Assembly (NCBI RefSeq): GCF_030409505.1
Contig: NZ_JAUFPZ010000002.1
Location: 1,681,501-1,745,500 of the forward strand
From: Zunongwangia endophytica
GTDB lineage: Bacteria; Bacteroidota; Bacteroidia; Flavobacteriales; Flavobacteriaceae
Length of the DNA: 64,000 bases
Direction of reading: 5' to 3'
Shown here: piece after piece, positions 1 through 9,201 of the stretch
How positions within the stretch are numbered: the first letter of the stretch is position 1
How the letters are laid out: each line of letters starts with the position of its first letter
Translations under genes and position numbers: made by a program
Notes under the pieces: generated by a model
Databases searched by the model: none
What the model was told of the DNA's origin: nothing
Seen by the model: the letters and a program-made list of their open reading frames with translations, nothing else

Positions 1-1232
1 TGAATTCTGAAACCTTATTTTATATAATTGTCGGCATAATTTTAGCCGATTTCATTTTCGATAAAATTCTCGACACTTTGAATGCAAGACATTTTGATGA
101 TCCGATTCCGCCAGAATTATCTGATGTTTACGATAAAGCAGCATACGAAAAGTCACAGCGCTATAAAAAAGAGCGCTATAAATTCGGAATATTGACTTCA
201 GGATTTTCGTTAGTCTTAACTTTAGGCTTTCTATTTTTTGATGGTTTTGAGTGGGTAGATACGATTGCAAGAGGATTTTCTAATAATGAGATCCTGATTG
301 CGCTTATTTTCTTCGGTATTATTATGATTGGGAGCGATATACTTACTACGCCGTTCTCCTATTATTCTACTTTTGTGATTGAAGAAAAATATGGTTTCAA
401 TAAAACTTCAAAATCGACATTTTTAGTAGATAAAATTAAGGGTTGGCTTTTAATGGCAATTCTTGGTGGTGGAATACTAGCACTAATAATTTGGTTTTAT
501 CAATTTGCTGGTGCAGATTTTTGGTGGTATGCCTGGATTTTGGTTGCTGTATTTTCCATATTTCTGAATATGTTTTATGCCAAACTTGTTGTGCCTTTAT
601 TTAATAAGCAAAGTCCGCTTGAAAATGGTTCACTTAGAACCAAAATTGAAAACTACGCTCAAAGTGTGGGATTCAAATTAGATAATATTTTTATTATTGA
701 TGGCTCCAAACGAAGTACTAAAGCCAATGCCTATTTTTCTGGTTTTGGAAGCGAAAAAAGAATTACTCTTTTTGACACTTTAGTGAATGATTTGGAAGAA
801 GAGGAAATTGTAGCGGTACTTGCTCATGAGGTTGGTCACTATAAGAAGAAACATATCATTTTCAATTTAGTAGCTTCTGTTTTAACCACCGGTTTTACAC
901 TTTGGTTACTGAGTTTATTTGTTGGAAATCCATTATTATCAAATGCGCTGGGCGTAGATATCCCGAGTTTTCATATTGGTCTAATTGCCTTCGGAATTTT
1001 ATACAGTCCTATTTCAGAAATCACCGGACTCTTAATGAATCTGATTTCCAGAAAATTTGAATATCAAGCCGATAATTACGCAAGGCATACTTATAATTCA
1101 GAAAATCTTATTAGCAGTTTAAAGAAACTCAGTAAAAATAGTCTAAGCAATTTAACTCCGCATAAAACTTATGTCTTTTGGCATTATTCGCATCCTAGTC
1201 TTTTGCAGCGTTACCGGAATTTAATGCAATAG
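1..1232 (+). CDS. M48 family Ste24-like zinc metalloprotease, first base of start codon cut off
   Basis: Integral-membrane CAAX-protease-type M48 peptidase. The frame is open back to base 3, and bases 1-2 are TG, so the window probably starts one base into an ATG; that gives about 410 residues, the usual family length. A TTG at 78 is an internal codon, because the 25 residues before it form the expected first hydrophobic helix (ETLFYIIVGIILADFIFD). Further hydrophobic segments lie before and after the catalytic motif. The zinc-binding HEVGH sits at about residue 276 and the third ligand Glu in FEYQAD at about 354, so the active site looks complete. In bacteria such proteins are thought to act in membrane protein quality control; the substrate here is unknown. 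RelA/SpoT follows 165 bases downstream. Confidence 0.9.
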   Translation, partial: NSETLFYIIVGIILADFIFDKILDTLNARHFDDPIPPELSDVYDKAAYEKSQRYKKERYKFGILTSGFSLVLTLGFLFFDGFEWVDTIARGFSNNEILIALIFFGIIMIGSDILTTPFSYYSTFVIEEKYGFNKTSKSTFLVDKIKGWLLMAILGGGILALIIWFYQFAGADFWWYAWILVAVFSIFLNMFYAKLVVPLFNKQSPLENGSLRTKIENYAQSVGFKLDNIFIIDGSKRSTKANAYFSGFGSEKRITLFDTLVNDLEEEEIVAVLAHEVGHYKKKHIIFNLVASVLTTGFTLWLLSLFVGNPLLSNALGVDIPSFHIGLIAFGILYSPISEITGLLMNLISRKFEYQADNYARHTYNSENLISSLKKLSKNSLSNLTPHKTYVFWHYSHPSLLQRYRNLMQ

Positions 1233-1243
1233 AAAAGAGACTA

Positions 1244-1300
1244 AAAATACTGATTTGAATACTAAATGCTGAATTTTATTATTCAGTATTTTTATTTTTT
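1244..1300 (+). terminator. Probable terminator after the M48 protease gene
   Basis: Inverted repeat AAATACTGA (about 1245-1253) with TCAGTATTT (about 1283-1291), followed by a T-rich run to about 1300. The loop is long, but an inner GAAT/ATTC pairing could shorten it. Confidence 0.45.
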
Positions 1301-1397
1301 CAGAAATAATAAAGTAGAAAAATTTTGTTGATCACTGTTTACTGATATTTGCTCATTGAGCATTGCTTATTGATAATTGTTTACGTATTTTTAATAT

Positions 1398-3608
1398 ATG
1401 ACAGAGGCATTTATAGAAAAAGAAAATAAAGAAATTGCTCACCAATATAAAGAATTGCTGAGAATTAGTTACCAAACGCTTACCGATGAGGACAAAAAAC
1501 TTATTCGGGCTGCTTTTGATACGGCTGTAGATGCACATAAAGATCAGCGTAGAAAATCTGGTGAAGCTTACATCTTCCATCCTATAAGCGTGGCAAAAAT
1601 TGTCGCTGCAGAGATAGGATTGGATGCCACCTCTATCGCTGCTGCCCTACTCCACGATGTTGTGGAAGATACCTCGTATACATTAGACGATCTGGAACGG
1701 ATGTTTGGTGAAACTGTAGCTAAAATTGTCGATGGCCTAACTAAAATTTCCAGTCTTAAAAAAGACAAAGATGTTTCGCTGCAGGCAGAGAATTTCAGAA
1801 AAATGCTGCTTACTCTTAATGATGATATTCGTGTGATTATCATCAAAATTGCAGATCGCTTGCACAATATGCAAACTATGGATGCAATGCGCAGGGATAA
1901 GCAAATAAAAATAGCATCTGAAACCTTATATATCTATGCTCCGCTAGCGCATAGAATAGGACTTTATAATGTAAAAACTGAACTTGAAGATCTAGGTTTA
2001 AAATATACCGAACCTGAAGTTTATCAAGACATCTTTACAAAAATCAAGGAAAGTAAAGAGGAGCAGGATGCGTATATTAATGAATTTACCAGGGTAATAC
2101 AAGATTCCTTAGATAAGGAAAATATGGATTACGATATTAAGGGTAGACCTAAATCCATTTTTTCTATTCGTCGTAAAATGAGCAAACAAAACATCAGTTT
2201 TGATGAAGTTTACGATAAATTTGCGATTCGAATTATTTATAGAAGTGATAAGGAAAATGAGAAATTCTTAGCCTGGAAAATATACTCGGTAGTAACAGAT
2301 CATTTTCGCCCAAACCCTACCCGCTTAAGAGACTGGATTTCGTCACCTAAATCTACCGGTTACGAAGCTTTGCATATTACGGTAATGGGACCAAAAGGAC
2401 GTTGGGTAGAAGTACAGATTCGTAGTGAACGTATGCATGAAATTGCTGAAAAAGGATATGCTGCGCACTATAAATATAAAAATGCAGACGAAAAAGAAGA
2501 ACAGGGAATTGAAGAGTGGTTAAACCGACTTCAGGAAGTTTTAGAAAATCAAACCGTTAATGCGGTAGACTTTGTAGAACAATTCAAATTAAATCTTTAT
2601 TCAAAAGAGATATTTGTATTTACGCCTCAAGGAGATTTAAAGTCTTTACCTAAAGGTTCTACCCCGTTGGATTTTGCTTTTAGTATTCATACCGAAATTG
2701 GCACACATACGCGCGGATCCCGAGTAAATAATAAGCTTGTACCGCTAAGTCATGTTTTAAAAAGTGGTGATCAGGTTGAAATTATTACTTCAGATAATGC
2801 AAAACCAAATGTAAACTGGCTGGATTATGCTACTACGGCAAGAGCCAGAGCAAAAATAAAATCTTCTTTAAAAGATGAAAAGAAACTCATTGCAGAAGAT
2901 GGAAAGGCTATTTTAACGAGAAAATTAAAAGCACAAAAAATACCTTTTAATGAAAATACGGTAAACGAACTTGTTGCTCATTTTCATCTTAAAACAAGCT
3001 TGGATCTATTTTATCGTGTAGGCATTGGAAAAATCGACAATCAGTCTCTTAAAGAATTTGCTTCTTCACGTAGCAATGCGTTGGTAAGTTATATTAAAAG
3101 AAAAATAAGTAAAAAACCAGAAGTTAATCATGATCTTAATAAAGATGAGATCACTGCTAATTACGATCAACTTGTTTTTGGAAAAGAAGAAGATGAGTTA
3201 GAATATAAATTGGCGAATTGCTGTAATCCCATACCCGGTGATGATGTTTTTGGATTTGTAACGGTAAATGAGGGAATTAAAGTACACAAAATGGATTGCC
3301 CGAATGCCATTCAGTTACAAAGTAATTATGCGTATCGTATAATTCAGGCTAAATGGGTAGATTCGTCACAGCAAGACTTCAAAGCGGTGATCAAACTAAA
3401 CGGTATAGATAATATTGGATTAGTTAGCGATGTTACCAGGGAAATCTCAAGTAACATGCACGTTAATATGAAGAATATTAATTTTGAGAGTGATGATGGA
3501 ATCTTCAACGGTCGTATTACGGTAGTAGTTAAGAACAATGCTACATTAATCAAAATTATAAATCGACTGAAAAAAATTAACGGGATAGATAAGGTTACCC
3601 GTGAATAA
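1398..3608 (+). CDS. RelA/SpoT family bifunctional (p)ppGpp synthetase/hydrolase
   Basis: Makes and degrades the stringent-response alarmone (p)ppGpp. The 736-residue length fits a long bifunctional Rel. Order of domains: HD hydrolase with the HD pair at residues 86-87 (LLHDVVED) and a later IADRLHN motif near 155, so the hydrolase half looks intact; synthetase with GRPKSIFSI near 249 and GYEALHI near 325; TGS domain starting at IFVFTPQGD around 405; a Cys-containing CCNPIPGDD segment; and a C-terminal ACT domain from about 665. The start is ATG at 1398. A Fur-family gene follows within 31 bases but has its own -7 box, so co-transcription is only partial. A second short synthetase is not seen in the window. 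Confidence 0.96.
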   Translation: MTEAFIEKENKEIAHQYKELLRISYQTLTDEDKKLIRAAFDTAVDAHKDQRRKSGEAYIFHPISVAKIVAAEIGLDATSIAAALLHDVVEDTSYTLDDLERMFGETVAKIVDGLTKISSLKKDKDVSLQAENFRKMLLTLNDDIRVIIIKIADRLHNMQTMDAMRRDKQIKIASETLYIYAPLAHRIGLYNVKTELEDLGLKYTEPEVYQDIFTKIKESKEEQDAYINEFTRVIQDSLDKENMDYDIKGRPKSIFSIRRKMSKQNISFDEVYDKFAIRIIYRSDKENEKFLAWKIYSVVTDHFRPNPTRLRDWISSPKSTGYEALHITVMGPKGRWVEVQIRSERMHEIAEKGYAAHYKYKNADEKEEQGIEEWLNRLQEVLENQTVNAVDFVEQFKLNLYSKEIFVFTPQGDLKSLPKGSTPLDFAFSIHTEIGTHTRGSRVNNKLVPLSHVLKSGDQVEIITSDNAKPNVNWLDYATTARARAKIKSSLKDEKKLIAEDGKAILTRKLKAQKIPFNENTVNELVAHFHLKTSLDLFYRVGIGKIDNQSLKEFASSRSNALVSYIKRKISKKPEVNHDLNKDEITANYDQLVFGKEEDELEYKLANCCNPIPGDDVFGFVTVNEGIKVHKMDCPNAIQLQSNYAYRIIQAKWVDSSQQDFKAVIKLNGIDNIGLVSDVTREISSNMHVNMKNINFESDDGIFNGRITVVVKNNATLIKIINRLKKINGIDKVTRE

Positions 3609-3613
3609 TCGCA

Positions 3614-3621
3614 TACCTTTG
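3614..3621 (+). promoter_or_regulatory. Bacteroidota -7 box for the Fur-family gene
   Basis: TACCTTTG matches TAnnTTTG exactly. It places transcription start just downstream of the GTG at 3621 and before the ATG at 3639, so it favours the ATG as the translation start. The -33 element is weak. Confidence 0.55.
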
Positions 3622-3638
3622 TGCGGCAGCAAAAAATT

Positions 3639-4094
3639 ATGAGTAAAAAAGTTGTAAATAAAAACGATCAAGCAGTAGTTAAAAACGTATTCACCAAGTA
3701 TTTGGAGGAAAAAGGGCATAGAAAAACCCCAGAGCGTTTTGCTATTTTGCAGGAGATCTATGATAGTGATGAGCATTTTGATATTGAATCTTTATATATC
3801 AAAATGAAAAACAAAAAGTACCGTGTTAGTAGAGCTACACTGTATAATACAATAGAACTTTTACTAGGATGTGGCTTGGTTCGTAAACACCAGTTTGGGC
3901 AAAACCAGGCACAATACGAAAAATCTTATTTTGATAGACAGCACGATCATATTATTCTTACCGATACCGGTGAAGTGATCGAATTTTGCGATCCCCGCAT
4001 ACAGTCAATTAAGCAAACAATAGAAGAAGTGTTTGATATTGAAATTAACAAACATTCTTTATATTTTTACGGCAATAAAAAAACAACCAATTAA
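3639..4094 (+). CDS. Fur/PerR family metal-responsive transcriptional regulator
   Basis: A 151-residue winged-helix regulator of the ferric uptake family. The helix-turn-helix spans the [14 protein letters not shown] to [14 protein letters not shown] part (residues about 23-75), followed by a dimerisation/metal region with [17 protein letters not shown]. The HDH metal motif is present. Only one Cys (EFCDP) follows it, and the CxxC pairs that hold structural zinc in many Fur proteins are not visible, so the metal sensed cannot be called. A GTG 18 bases upstream is in frame, but it overlaps the -7 box and is rejected as the start. It ends 11 bases before purA, suggesting an operon. What it regulates is not shown by the sequence. 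Confidence 0.88.
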   Translation: MSKKVVNKNDQAVVKNVFTKYLEEKGHRKTPERFAILQEIYDSDEHFDIESLYIKMKNKKYRVSRATLYNTIELLLGCGLVRKHQFGQNQAQYEKSYFDRQHDHIILTDTGEVIEFCDPRIQSIKQTIEEVFDIEINKHSLYFYGNKKTTN

Positions 4095-4105
4095 GTATAA
4101 TTTTC

Positions 4106-5380
4106 ATGGCGGTAGATTTACTACTCGGGCTTCAGTGGGGCGACGAAGGCAAAGGAAAAATTGTTGACGTTTTCACCTCTAAATATGATATCATTGCACG
4201 TTTTCAAGGTGGTCCAAACGCGGGTCACACTTTAGAATTTGACGGGCAGAAACATGTTTTACATACTATCCCATCAGGAATTTTTCACGACAATACCATC
4301 AATCTAGTTGGTAATGGTGTGGTTATAGATCCTGTAATTTTTAAAAAGGAATTAGATAATCTGGCTAAACACAATGTAGATTACAAATCTAAATTAGTAA
4401 TTTCCAGAAAAGCACACCTTATTTTACCAACCCATCGTTTACTGGATGCAGCTTCAGAAGCTTCTAAAGGTAAAGCAAAGATTGGTTCTACTTTAAAAGG
4501 TATTGGCCCAACTTACATGGACAAAACCGGAAGAAATGGTATACGTGTTGGTGATTTAGAATTAGATGATTTCAAAGATCGCTATCAGGCGCTTGTAGAT
4601 AAGCATGTAAAAATGATTGATTTTTATGATGCCGATGTTCAATTTGATCTTGCTGAATTAGAAAAAGAATTCTTTGAAGCTATAAAAACTTTAAAATCAT
4701 TAAAGTTTATCGATAGTGAGGAATTTTTACAACAAGCACAAGCTGAAGGTAAAACTATTCTTGCTGAAGGTGCTCAAGGTTCTCTTTTAGATATCGATTT
4801 TGGAACTTATCCTTACGTAACTTCATCTAATACTACTGCTGCAGGTGCCTGTACAGGACTCGGAGTATCTCCAAGACAAATAGGCGAAGCATTCGGAATT
4901 TTTAAAGCGTACACTACTCGTGTAGGAAGTGGACCTTTTCCTACTGAATTGTTTGATGAGGACGGTGAAACAATGGGACGTGTAGGTAACGAATTTGGAG
5001 CGACTACTGGAAGACGTAGACGTTGTGGATGGTTAGACCTTGTTGCATTAAAGTATGCGGTACAAGTTAATGGCATCACTCAACTTATAATGATGAAAGG
5101 TGACGTTTTAAGCGGGTTTGATACTTTAAAAGTTTGCACAGCTTATAAGTATCGCGGAGAAGAAATTAAGCATCTTCCTTACAATATTGAAGAACAAAAT
5201 ATTTCTCCTATATATACTGAACTAAAAGGTTGGGCAGCAGATTTAACAGGAATGACTGAAGCATCTCAACTTCCAAAAGAATTTAACGAATACGTTGATT
5301 TCTTAGAGAAAGAATTGAATGTACCAATTTCTGTAGTTTCTGTGGGACCTGATAGAACCCAAACGATACAAAGAAAATAA
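4106..5380 (+). CDS. purA: Adenylosuccinate synthase
   Basis: Joins IMP and aspartate with GTP to give adenylosuccinate, the first committed step to AMP. The 424-residue protein starts with the GTP-binding loop QWGDEGKGK (residues 10-18). It has the GPNAGHT segment, KGIGPTYMDK around residue 133, and TTGRRRRCGWLD near 300, all typical and intact. The gene lies directly behind the Fur-family gene and is closed by a strong hairpin terminator. Guanine-branch genes guaC and guaA are elsewhere in the window on the minus strand. Confidence 0.98.
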   Translation: MAVDLLLGLQWGDEGKGKIVDVFTSKYDIIARFQGGPNAGHTLEFDGQKHVLHTIPSGIFHDNTINLVGNGVVIDPVIFKKELDNLAKHNVDYKSKLVISRKAHLILPTHRLLDAASEASKGKAKIGSTLKGIGPTYMDKTGRNGIRVGDLELDDFKDRYQALVDKHVKMIDFYDADVQFDLAELEKEFFEAIKTLKSLKFIDSEEFLQQAQAEGKTILAEGAQGSLLDIDFGTYPYVTSSNTTAAGACTGLGVSPRQIGEAFGIFKAYTTRVGSGPFPTELFDEDGETMGRVGNEFGATTGRRRRCGWLDLVALKYAVQVNGITQLIMMKGDVLSGFDTLKVCTAYKYRGEEIKHLPYNIEEQNISPIYTELKGWAADLTGMTEASQLPKEFNEYVDFLEKELNVPISVVSVGPDRTQTIQRK

Positions 5381-5410
5381 CAATTCGGAATTATCGATTT
5401 TTGGATATAA

Positions 5411-5442
5411 AAAAAAGGCTGTTTTTCAACAGCCTTTTTTTT
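5411..5442. terminator. Bidirectional terminator between purA and the ferritin-like genes
   Basis: Perfect 13-bp stem, AAGGCTGTT core against AACAGCCTT, with a four-base loop at about 5424-5427. A-run before and T-run after make it usable from both convergent genes. Confidence 0.9.
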
Positions 5443-5460
5443 ATAACATCTAAAGATTAT

Positions 5461-6327
5461 TTAATCTTCTTCTTGAGGTACTACTATAAATGTTGAAGCA
5501 ATTGCATTTACCTCTCCCATTGTTAGTGGTTCATCAAAAGCTGCACTTACTGCTGCGTCACCACCAAAGTCATTAAACATTCCAGAAAGATCAACTCCTC
5601 CTTGCACTAAATTAGCTTCTGAAGTTGGAGTACCATCTTCATCAGTATCTACACCTTGATAGATTCCTGCAAATGGAGCTGGCAATGTATTTTCAGCATT
5701 CACGATCCAACCCTTTTCTCCTCTCATTCTTCTTACCTGTGAAGCATGACGAGCTTCAATAGAGTGAATCTGTAGAGCATACTTCAATAGATCATTACTA
5801 TCAATAAGTGCTCCCGCTTGTCCTTTGTAGGCTCTTACACCAGTGTCTTCAAATCCTTGTGCTAATGCCATAAATGTAGCATAATTGCTAAAAGTATCAA
5901 GTTCTAAACCACCTGGACCTCCGGTAAAATCGAAAGTGGGTTCCGGAATAGCATCTTCTCCTAAAGCACCAACAAGAAAGTCTACATGATCATCCTCATG
6001 TTTAGAGATTTGACCAAAAACATCTCTATCTGCTTCTGGTATTAATCCATCTGTACCTAGAGCCATTTGATAGAAATTTCTTTCTAAATACTCTAAAGTT
6101 AGGGCAAAATTAAGTACATCTGTCGGGGATGCTTGAAATGCAGCGGAAGCCATATTCATTGTAGCAGCTTTTGTTTTATTACTTGTTGCTGCTAATCCAA
6201 ATGGGATTGATGCTAAAGCTGCACCTTTTCCTAAATTTTTCATTCGGTTGAAGGTATCTTTCCTCGAACCTTTTGCATTAAGAACGTCCTCATTGGACAA
6301 TTTATCTAATAATTTTAATAAACTCAT
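5461..6327 (-). CDS. Ferritin-like domain protein (first of a pair)
   Basis: A 288-residue protein with a four-helix ferritin-like core. Helix motifs include LEYLERNFYQ (about residue 78), SKHEDDHVDF (about 108), FEDTGVRAYKG (about 158) and IHSIEARHASQVRR (about 188); these E, ExxH and ExRH residues could bind a di-iron site. The N-terminus (SRKDTFNRMKNLGKG followed by a small-residue hydrophobic stretch) resembles a degraded Tat-type signal without the twin arginine, so its location is uncertain. It lies 24 bases after its paralogue at 6352-7131 and is probably co-transcribed. Paired genes like this are common in Bacteroidota, but I know of no settled function; iron storage or oxidative-stress protection is a guess. 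Confidence 0.82.
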   Translation of the reverse strand: MSLLKLLDKLSNEDVLNAKGSRKDTFNRMKNLGKGAALASIPFGLAATSNKTKAATMNMASAAFQASPTDVLNFALTLEYLERNFYQMALGTDGLIPEADRDVFGQISKHEDDHVDFLVGALGEDAIPEPTFDFTGGPGGLELDTFSNYATFMALAQGFEDTGVRAYKGQAGALIDSNDLLKYALQIHSIEARHASQVRRMRGEKGWIVNAENTLPAPFAGIYQGVDTDEDGTPTSEANLVQGGVDLSGMFNDFGGDAAVSAAFDEPLTMGEVNAIASTFIVVPQEED

Positions 6328-6351
6328 AATTTTGTTTTTTTAGTTTGGTGA

Positions 6352-7131
6352 TTACTCAGTTGGCAAATTATCAGCAGTAAATGATGTTTGAACTACACCT
6401 AATCCTACTACAGCAGAAAGTACATCACTTGGAGGTGTCGCTTTATCGTATGCTGCTTCAGAATCACCAATACTAACTAATACACCATCTCTAGCAAAAG
6501 CAGTAGAACCTGGATCTAATAAATCTGCGATTGCAGATGCATGTCTTGCTTCTACCGATACGATTTTACCAGCCAACAATAAATAAGTAGGATTTTCTAT
6601 TAAATTACCTGCTCCATTGTAAGCGCTTACACCGGTATCTTCTAATAATTGGGCTGTGGTAAGTACAGAATTTCTATCAGAAAAATCAACTGCTTCAGAA
6701 AAATCAAATTCTAATTCAGGCAATGTCATTTCCTCACCCGCAGCAGCAGTAATTGCTGTTTTGAAAAATTCTCTATGGATAACTTCATGATTTCTCAAAT
6801 CGGTTAAAATTTCTTTTTCGTTGTCCTCTGCTCCACTAAAATAAGAACCGTTCAAAACTTCATTATAAAATGCTGCTTCCAATTGCTCTAAAGCATAAGC
6901 ATAATTTAAAATTCCAACATCGCCACTACCTAAATCAAAAACTTCTGGATCTGGATCTGGATCTGGGTCTGGCTCCATTTCTCCGCCGGGATTAAAATCA
7001 TCATCTTCGCTACATGCGTACAATAATGTTGATCCTGCAAAGGCTAAACCACTCATCTTAATAAATCTTCTTCTAGAATTCCCAGGTCCCTTATTGTCCT
7101 GGAAATCCACTTTTACAACTGGTTTTTTCAT
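6352..7131 (-). CDS. Ferritin-like domain protein with Tat/lipoprotein-like N-terminus
   Basis: A 259-residue paralogue of the next gene. The N-terminus has SRRRFIKMSGLAFAGSTLLYAC, a twin-arginine motif running into a hydrophobic stretch and a Cys that could be lipidated, so export by Tat and membrane anchoring is likely. A low-complexity linker of alternating Asp and Pro (about residues 54-62), encoded by a short repeated GGATCT-type tract, joins it to the ferritin-like domain. Helix motifs: YALEQLEAAFYNEV, LRNHEVIHREFF, LLEDTGVSAYNG and IVSVEARHASAI, with candidate iron ligands. Probably first gene of a two-gene operon. Export by Tat would suit a protein folded with its metal inside the cell, which is inference. 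Confidence 0.85.
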   Translation of the reverse strand: MKKPVVKVDFQDNKGPGNSRRRFIKMSGLAFAGSTLLYACSEDDDFNPGGEMEPDPDPDPDPEVFDLGSGDVGILNYAYALEQLEAAFYNEVLNGSYFSGAEDNEKEILTDLRNHEVIHREFFKTAITAAAGEEMTLPELEFDFSEAVDFSDRNSVLTTAQLLEDTGVSAYNGAGNLIENPTYLLLAGKIVSVEARHASAIADLLDPGSTAFARDGVLVSIGDSEAAYDKATPPSDVLSAVVGLGVVQTSFTADNLPTE

Positions 7132-7369
7132 AATTTAATTTTATTAGTTATGCTAAACTTACGGAGGAGAAAGGCTCAGGGTTTTTCCAAAAGAGTTAAT
7201 ATTTTATTAAAACAAAAAAGTAAAACTTAAAATTTCCCAATTTTTAGAGAATTTCACTACTCATTAAGAAATAATTTAGCAATGTTTAGCGTTCAAAATC
7301 ACCATATTCTCAATTCCAAACGTTGTAATTATCAATCCAAGTCTTTTAAAACTATCTCGTGAATTTCGC

Positions 7370-7377
7370 TATTTTTG
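7370..7377 (+). promoter_or_regulatory. -7 box for the OstA-like gene
   Basis: TATTTTTG, an exact TAnnTTTG match, with 12 bases between it and the ATG at 7390. The in-frame TTG at 7375 lies inside the box and cannot be the start. Confidence 0.65.
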
Positions 7378-7389
7378 CATAAATTTTTA

Positions 7390-9201
7390 ATGTTGAAAAA
7401 CTTCCTTCTTACTATATTTTTTCTTTTAAGCCTTATTCCATTCTACGGTCAGGAGACTGGGCGTAAAATTGATTATGAAAATGATAGGCAATATCGAGAT
7501 GAAGAAAAATATCCTGGTGCATTAGTAATGAGCAAAGTAACCAATCAGGTACATTTCACTCATCAAGGTATCGAAGTATGGTGTAATAATGCTGTATTCT
7601 ACGAAAGCGATAACTTTTTTAAAGCGTACGGTGAAGTACGGATGAAACAGGGCGACACCGTAAACATGAACAGCGACTATGCTGAATACAACGGGAACAC
7701 GCAGTTTGCATTTGCCAGCGGACAGGTAAAAATGAAAAGACCACAGACTACCTTAGAAACAGATACCCTTTTCTTCGACCGACTTAAGCAAGAATCTTAT
7801 TATCGTAGCGGAGGGAAAGTAACCGATACCGCAAGTGTGCTAACCAGCGCCATCGGAAGATACTATTTTGAAGAAGATAAATATACTTTCTTGTCAGATG
7901 TAAAAATCACGAATCCAGATTACATCGTAAATTCAGATCATATTGATTTTTATTCAGATAGTGGTCACGCTTATCTCTACGGGCCTTCTACAATTGAGGG
8001 AGAAGAAAGCACAGTATACTGCGAACGTGGTTTCTACGACACACGCGGTGACACTGGATACTTTGTAAAGAACTCAAAAATAGATTATGATAATCGAACG
8101 GTATTAGGTGATAGTTTATATTTTGACAGGAACACAAGTTTTGCTTCAGCAACGAATAATATTGAAGTAATTGATACCACTAATAATAGTAAAGTCACCG
8201 GTCATTATGCCGAAGTTTACAGAGAAAAAGATTCAGTTATTATAACTAAATGGCCAGTTGCTGCCTCACTTCAGGATCAAGATTCGGTATTTATCCATAG
8301 TGATACCTTATTAGTTACCGGGAAACCTGAGGATAGAATTATCCGAGGATTTTACGATGTTCGTTTATATAAAACAGATATGAGCGGTAAAAGTGATTCA
8401 ATTTATGTAAACCAAAAACAAGGGCTTACCAGACTGATTAATATCAATCCCGGAGAAAATAGCGCCATAAGCGTAAAAAGGAATCCTGTTTTATGGTCGG
8501 GCTTAAGTCAGATGACAGGAGATACTATCGAAATTCTAAGCAATAAAGAAACAGAACAATTAGATAGCCTTAAAGTATTTAAAAACGCTTTTCTGATCAA
8601 TAAAGATAGTATTGAAGGATATAATCAAATTAAGGGACAAGAATTAATTGGTTTGTTCGAGAATAACGAACTATACCGTGTAGATATCGATAAAAATACG
8701 GAAACACTTTACTATAGTCGGTCAGAAAACAAGGATCTTATTGGTATCAACAAAACGCTTTCTAGCCGTATTGAAGTCTTTTTTAAAGAACAGCAAATTC
8801 AAGATGTTTATTATTATAAAAATATAGAAGGCACTCTAAAGCCTGAGGAAAAAGTACCGCAAAATGCCAGAGAATTGCAAGGTTTTAATTGGCGAGGCGA
8901 AGAAAGATTGCTGAAAAAGCAGGATCTTTTTAAGGGAAAAGAATTGCCAGAATTATTTAGAATTCAGGGGATACCATTGCCTTCTCAAGAAGAAGACTTT
9001 TTTGATGAACGTGAAGATGGTGACATGTTACTAAACGAAAACTCCAGACTAAAACCAGAGGATTTAAAAGATAAAGTCCAAGATTCTGTTCCATCTCTTA
9101 ACACCTTGATACCTCAAGGTGTTCAAATAAAAACCGAAGAATCAAAAGATAAAAAAGCAGATAGCTTAAAAAAACAAAAATTGCCTACTACCATTGAATA
9201 A
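7390..9201 (+). CDS. OstA-like (LptA/LptD N-terminal-like) envelope protein
   Basis: A 603-residue exported protein. The signal peptide is MLKNFLLTIFFLLSLIPFYG with cleavage near the following Gln. The body shows repeated short beta segments typical of the OstA/LptA fold, for example KYPGALVMSK, VHFTHQGIEVWC, KAYGEVRMKQGDT and TLETDTLFFD. The family is linked to lipopolysaccharide transport across the envelope. This is not the full LptD barrel: the length is short and the C-terminus is hydrophilic and Lys/Glu rich. The start at ATG 7390 is set by the -7 box at 7370-7377. The next gene overlaps its last 8 bases, so the two are probably translated from one transcript. Confidence 0.88.
   Translation: MLKNFLLTIFFLLSLIPFYGQETGRKIDYENDRQYRDEEKYPGALVMSKVTNQVHFTHQGIEVWCNNAVFYESDNFFKAYGEVRMKQGDTVNMNSDYAEYNGNTQFAFASGQVKMKRPQTTLETDTLFFDRLKQESYYRSGGKVTDTASVLTSAIGRYYFEEDKYTFLSDVKITNPDYIVNSDHIDFYSDSGHAYLYGPSTIEGEESTVYCERGFYDTRGDTGYFVKNSKIDYDNRTVLGDSLYFDRNTSFASATNNIEVIDTTNNSKVTGHYAEVYREKDSVIITKWPVAASLQDQDSVFIHSDTLLVTGKPEDRIIRGFYDVRLYKTDMSGKSDSIYVNQKQGLTRLININPGENSAISVKRNPVLWSGLSQMTGDTIEILSNKETEQLDSLKVFKNAFLINKDSIEGYNQIKGQELIGLFENNELYRVDIDKNTETLYYSRSENKDLIGINKTLSSRIEVFFKEQQIQDVYYYKNIEGTLKPEEKVPQNARELQGFNWRGEERLLKKQDLFKGKELPELFRIQGIPLPSQEEDFFDEREDGDMLLNENSRLKPEDLKDKVQDSVPSLNTLIPQGVQIKTEESKDKKADSLKKQKLPTTIE

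Noticed and set aside
32..80. TTG at 78 as the start of the first gene
   Set aside because: The frame is open upstream to base 3 with the expected first hydrophobic helix, and bases 1-2 (TG) fit a start codon cut by the window edge.
6950..6985. Short tandem DNA repeat of the GGATCT type
   Set aside because: It codes the Asp-Pro linker of the ferritin-like lipoprotein in frame; it is part of the gene, not a separate repeat element.
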